Positions 63,102-64,000 of a stretch of DNA of 64,000 bases are shown here, one piece after another. The notes beneath the pieces were generated by a model that saw nothing but the letters and a program-made list of their open reading frames with translations, did not search any database and was not told the DNA's origin. The DNA is taken from contig OW818679.1 of the NCBI GenBank assembly GCA_942493145.1, forward strand, positions 1,674,001 to 1,738,000. Direction: 5' to 3'. Numbering within the stretch: the stretch's first letter is position 1; the number at the start of each line of letters is the position of its first letter. Origin of the DNA: ENR-C20 sp942493145 (GTDB lineage: Bacteria; Bacillota; Clostridia; Acetivibrionales; DTU013). The translations under genes were made by a program, and so were the position numbers.

Positions 63102-63120
63102 TATACCCGTACGGGGTATA
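63102..63120. promoter_or_regulatory. CsoR-type operator upstream of ccdA
   Basis: TATACCCGTACGGGGTATA: perfect 7-base arms with a 5-base centre, the G-tract palindrome recognised by CsoR/CstR proteins. It lies immediately downstream of the ccdA -10 box. Confidence 0.75.
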
Positions 63121-63148
63121 TTGTAACATGGATTTATCTCCATGTAAA
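63120..63148 (-). promoter_or_regulatory. Promoter of the ccdA operon
   Basis: Minus-strand -35 TTTACA (63148-63143), a 17-base spacer and -10 TACAAT (63125-63120). Repressor bound at 63102-63120 would block it. Confidence 0.55.
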
Positions 63149-63193
63149 TATTTCATAATTTAATATATTCATAAAAACAAAAAATAAAAGATT

Positions 63194-63223
63194 TTGTTTC
63201 CATATACCTTATGGAGGTATACA
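63194..63223 (+). promoter_or_regulatory. Promoter of the response-regulator gene
   Basis: -35 TTGTTT (63194-63199), an 18-base spacer and -10 TATACA (63218-63223). The palindrome at 63203-63221 lies mostly inside the spacer. Confidence 0.5.
63203..63221. promoter_or_regulatory. Second 19-bp operator-like palindrome
   Basis: TATACCTTATGGAGGTATA: 7-base arms TATACCT/AGGTATA with a 5-base centre, the same length and end sequences as the ccdA site 101 bases away. Confidence 0.6.
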
Positions 63224-63293
63224 ATTAATATATAGAATATGGAAGTACATAATCAACAATATAGAATACTTAAAGAAGGTGAACGACATCGAT

Positions 63294-63986
63294 ATGAACA
63301 GGATACAAAAGGACAGGATACTTATTGTAGATGACGAGGATAGAATTCGTGAAATGATAAAGGAATATGTAGGTGCTGAGACCTACAATTTTGATGAAGC
63401 AGCTGATGGTGCTGAGGCCCTTGATTTATTCAGGAAACAGGAATACTCACTTGTAATATTGGATGTGATGATGCCAAAGGTGGATGGCTGGACAGTTTGC
63501 CGTGAAATACGCAAAATATCGCAGGTTCCCGTCATCATGCTTACTGCAAGAGGGGAAGAATACGACAAGCTTTTCGGATTTGAACTGGGTGTGGATGATT
63601 ACCTGGTCAAGCCCTTCAGTCCCAAAGAGCTTATGGCACGTATAAAAGCCATAATAAGGAGAAGTGCGCCGGCAACAGAGAGTATTGCCGGTGAACGTGT
63701 ATCTTTTGGTGGACTGGTTATTGAGTTCAACTCAAGAAATGTCTATGTTGACGGCAAAGTAACAAGCCTCACTCCAAAAGAATATGAATTGCTAAGTTAT
63801 CTGGTTCAAAATCCAAACAGGGTCTTTTCGAGAGACCAGTTGCTGAATTCTGTCTGGGGATATGATTTTCTAGGTGATGACAGAACGGTGGACACTCATG
63901 TAAAAATGCTGCGTGAAAGCCTTGGCGAATATCGCAGGTATATTGTGACAGTTTGGGGAACCGGTTACAAATGGGAGGTAAAATGA
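63294..63986 (+). CDS. OmpR/PhoB-family response regulator
   Basis: About 230 residues from the ATG at 63294; AAAGAAGGTG lies upstream, and a GTG at 63279 is in frame but has no site. The receiver has the acidic pocket ILIVDDED, phospho-acceptor Asp57 (LVILDVMMPKVDG), Thr in MLTARG and Lys in LVKPFSP. The C-terminal winged helix follows: SLTPKEYELLSYLVQNPNRV, then GDDRTVDTHVKMLRESLG, then VWGTGYKW. The stop overlaps the start of the kinase gene. Proximity to the CsoR-type site suggests a metal or envelope signal. Confidence 0.95.
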   Translation: MNRIQKDRILIVDDEDRIREMIKEYVGAETYNFDEAADGAEALDLFRKQEYSLVILDVMMPKVDGWTVCREIRKISQVPVIMLTARGEEYDKLFGFELGVDDYLVKPFSPKELMARIKAIIRRSAPATESIAGERVSFGGLVIEFNSRNVYVDGKVTSLTPKEYELLSYLVQNPNRVFSRDQLLNSVWGYDFLGDDRTVDTHVKMLRESLGEYRRYIVTVWGTGYKWEVK

Positions 63987-64000
63987 AGAGTATTGCATTC
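63983..64000 (+). CDS. Start of the partner sensor histidine kinase (cut by window edge)
   Basis: An ATG overlapping the response-regulator stop (ATGA), preceded by GGGAGGT. Only six codons (MKSIAF) are visible. The identity is inferred from the usual regulator-kinase order. Confidence 0.55.

Overview
The window reads as a chromosomal segment of an anaerobic, spore-forming member of the Clostridia. The evidence is an SspH-type small acid-soluble spore protein, several S-layer-homology (SLH) proteins, strong AGGAGG ribosome sites, a T-box leader on a seryl-tRNA synthetase, an iron-sulfur L-serine dehydratase in two subunits, and a spermidine route through carboxyspermidine. No tRNA, rRNA, CRISPR array, transposase or phage gene was seen. 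The genus cannot be fixed from sequence alone.

Layout. (1) 1-6958: the end of one sugar-type ABC ATPase, a second ATPase, and a compact catabolic operon (DeoC-like aldolase, 2-hydroxyacid dehydrogenase, phosphotriesterase-like hydrolase, shikimate-dehydrogenase-like oxidoreductase, cupin phosphoglucose isomerase, KDPG aldolase, HAD phosphatase). Together these look like uptake and breakdown of an unidentified sugar acid or lactone. (2) 6918-9503, minus strand: serine dehydratase sdaAB/sdaAA and an AraC regulator. (3) 9684-19143: a 12-TM LuxR-type regulator, a zinc-ribbon protein and three secreted proteins (zinc phospholipase C-like, beta-propeller, SLH). Two of these share a nearly identical 1.09-kb 3' cassette. 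(4) 19172-22000, minus strand: the carboxyspermidine dehydrogenase and decarboxylase pair behind a long leader with a promoter and an intrinsic terminator. (5) 22161-30567: sspH, an orphan radical SAM gene set between mirror-image terminators, a LVIVD-repeat protein divergent from a LysR gene, a YdbS/YdbT-like PH-domain pair, and topoisomerase III.

(6) 30611-35806: a DEAD-box helicase with a repetitive tail, converging on a minus-strand chaperone module (short Hsp70, DUF5685 protein, J-domain protein, membrane zinc-ribbon protein). (7) 35999-44859: a giant alpha-2-macroglobulin-like protein without a recognisable thioester, an extracytoplasmic MEMO-family protein, a YitT membrane protein, an MFS transporter and an L,D-transpeptidase. 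(8) 44863-47305: a PadR/DUF2812 pair with a clear promoter and operator, a lipoprotein and a methyltransferase. (9) 47438-52974: a T-box-controlled, archaeal-looking serS, an amino-acid permease, a cupin, and a cyanophycin-synthetase-like Mur ligase that has lost the ATP-grasp domain. (10) 53059-61125: a 1660-residue SLH surface protein built from repeats, a B12-type radical SAM protein and a thiolase. (11) 61321-64000: a CsoR-type copper repressor, a divergent CcdA/TlpA thiol-redox pair and a two-component system, with three related 19-bp operator-like sites that suggest one regulon.

The strongest candidates for undescribed biology are the sugar-acid operon, the Hsp70-DUF5685-J-domain module, the ATP-grasp-less cyanophycin-synthetase homologue, the polyamine-operon leader, and the secreted-protein locus with its exchanged C-terminal cassette.
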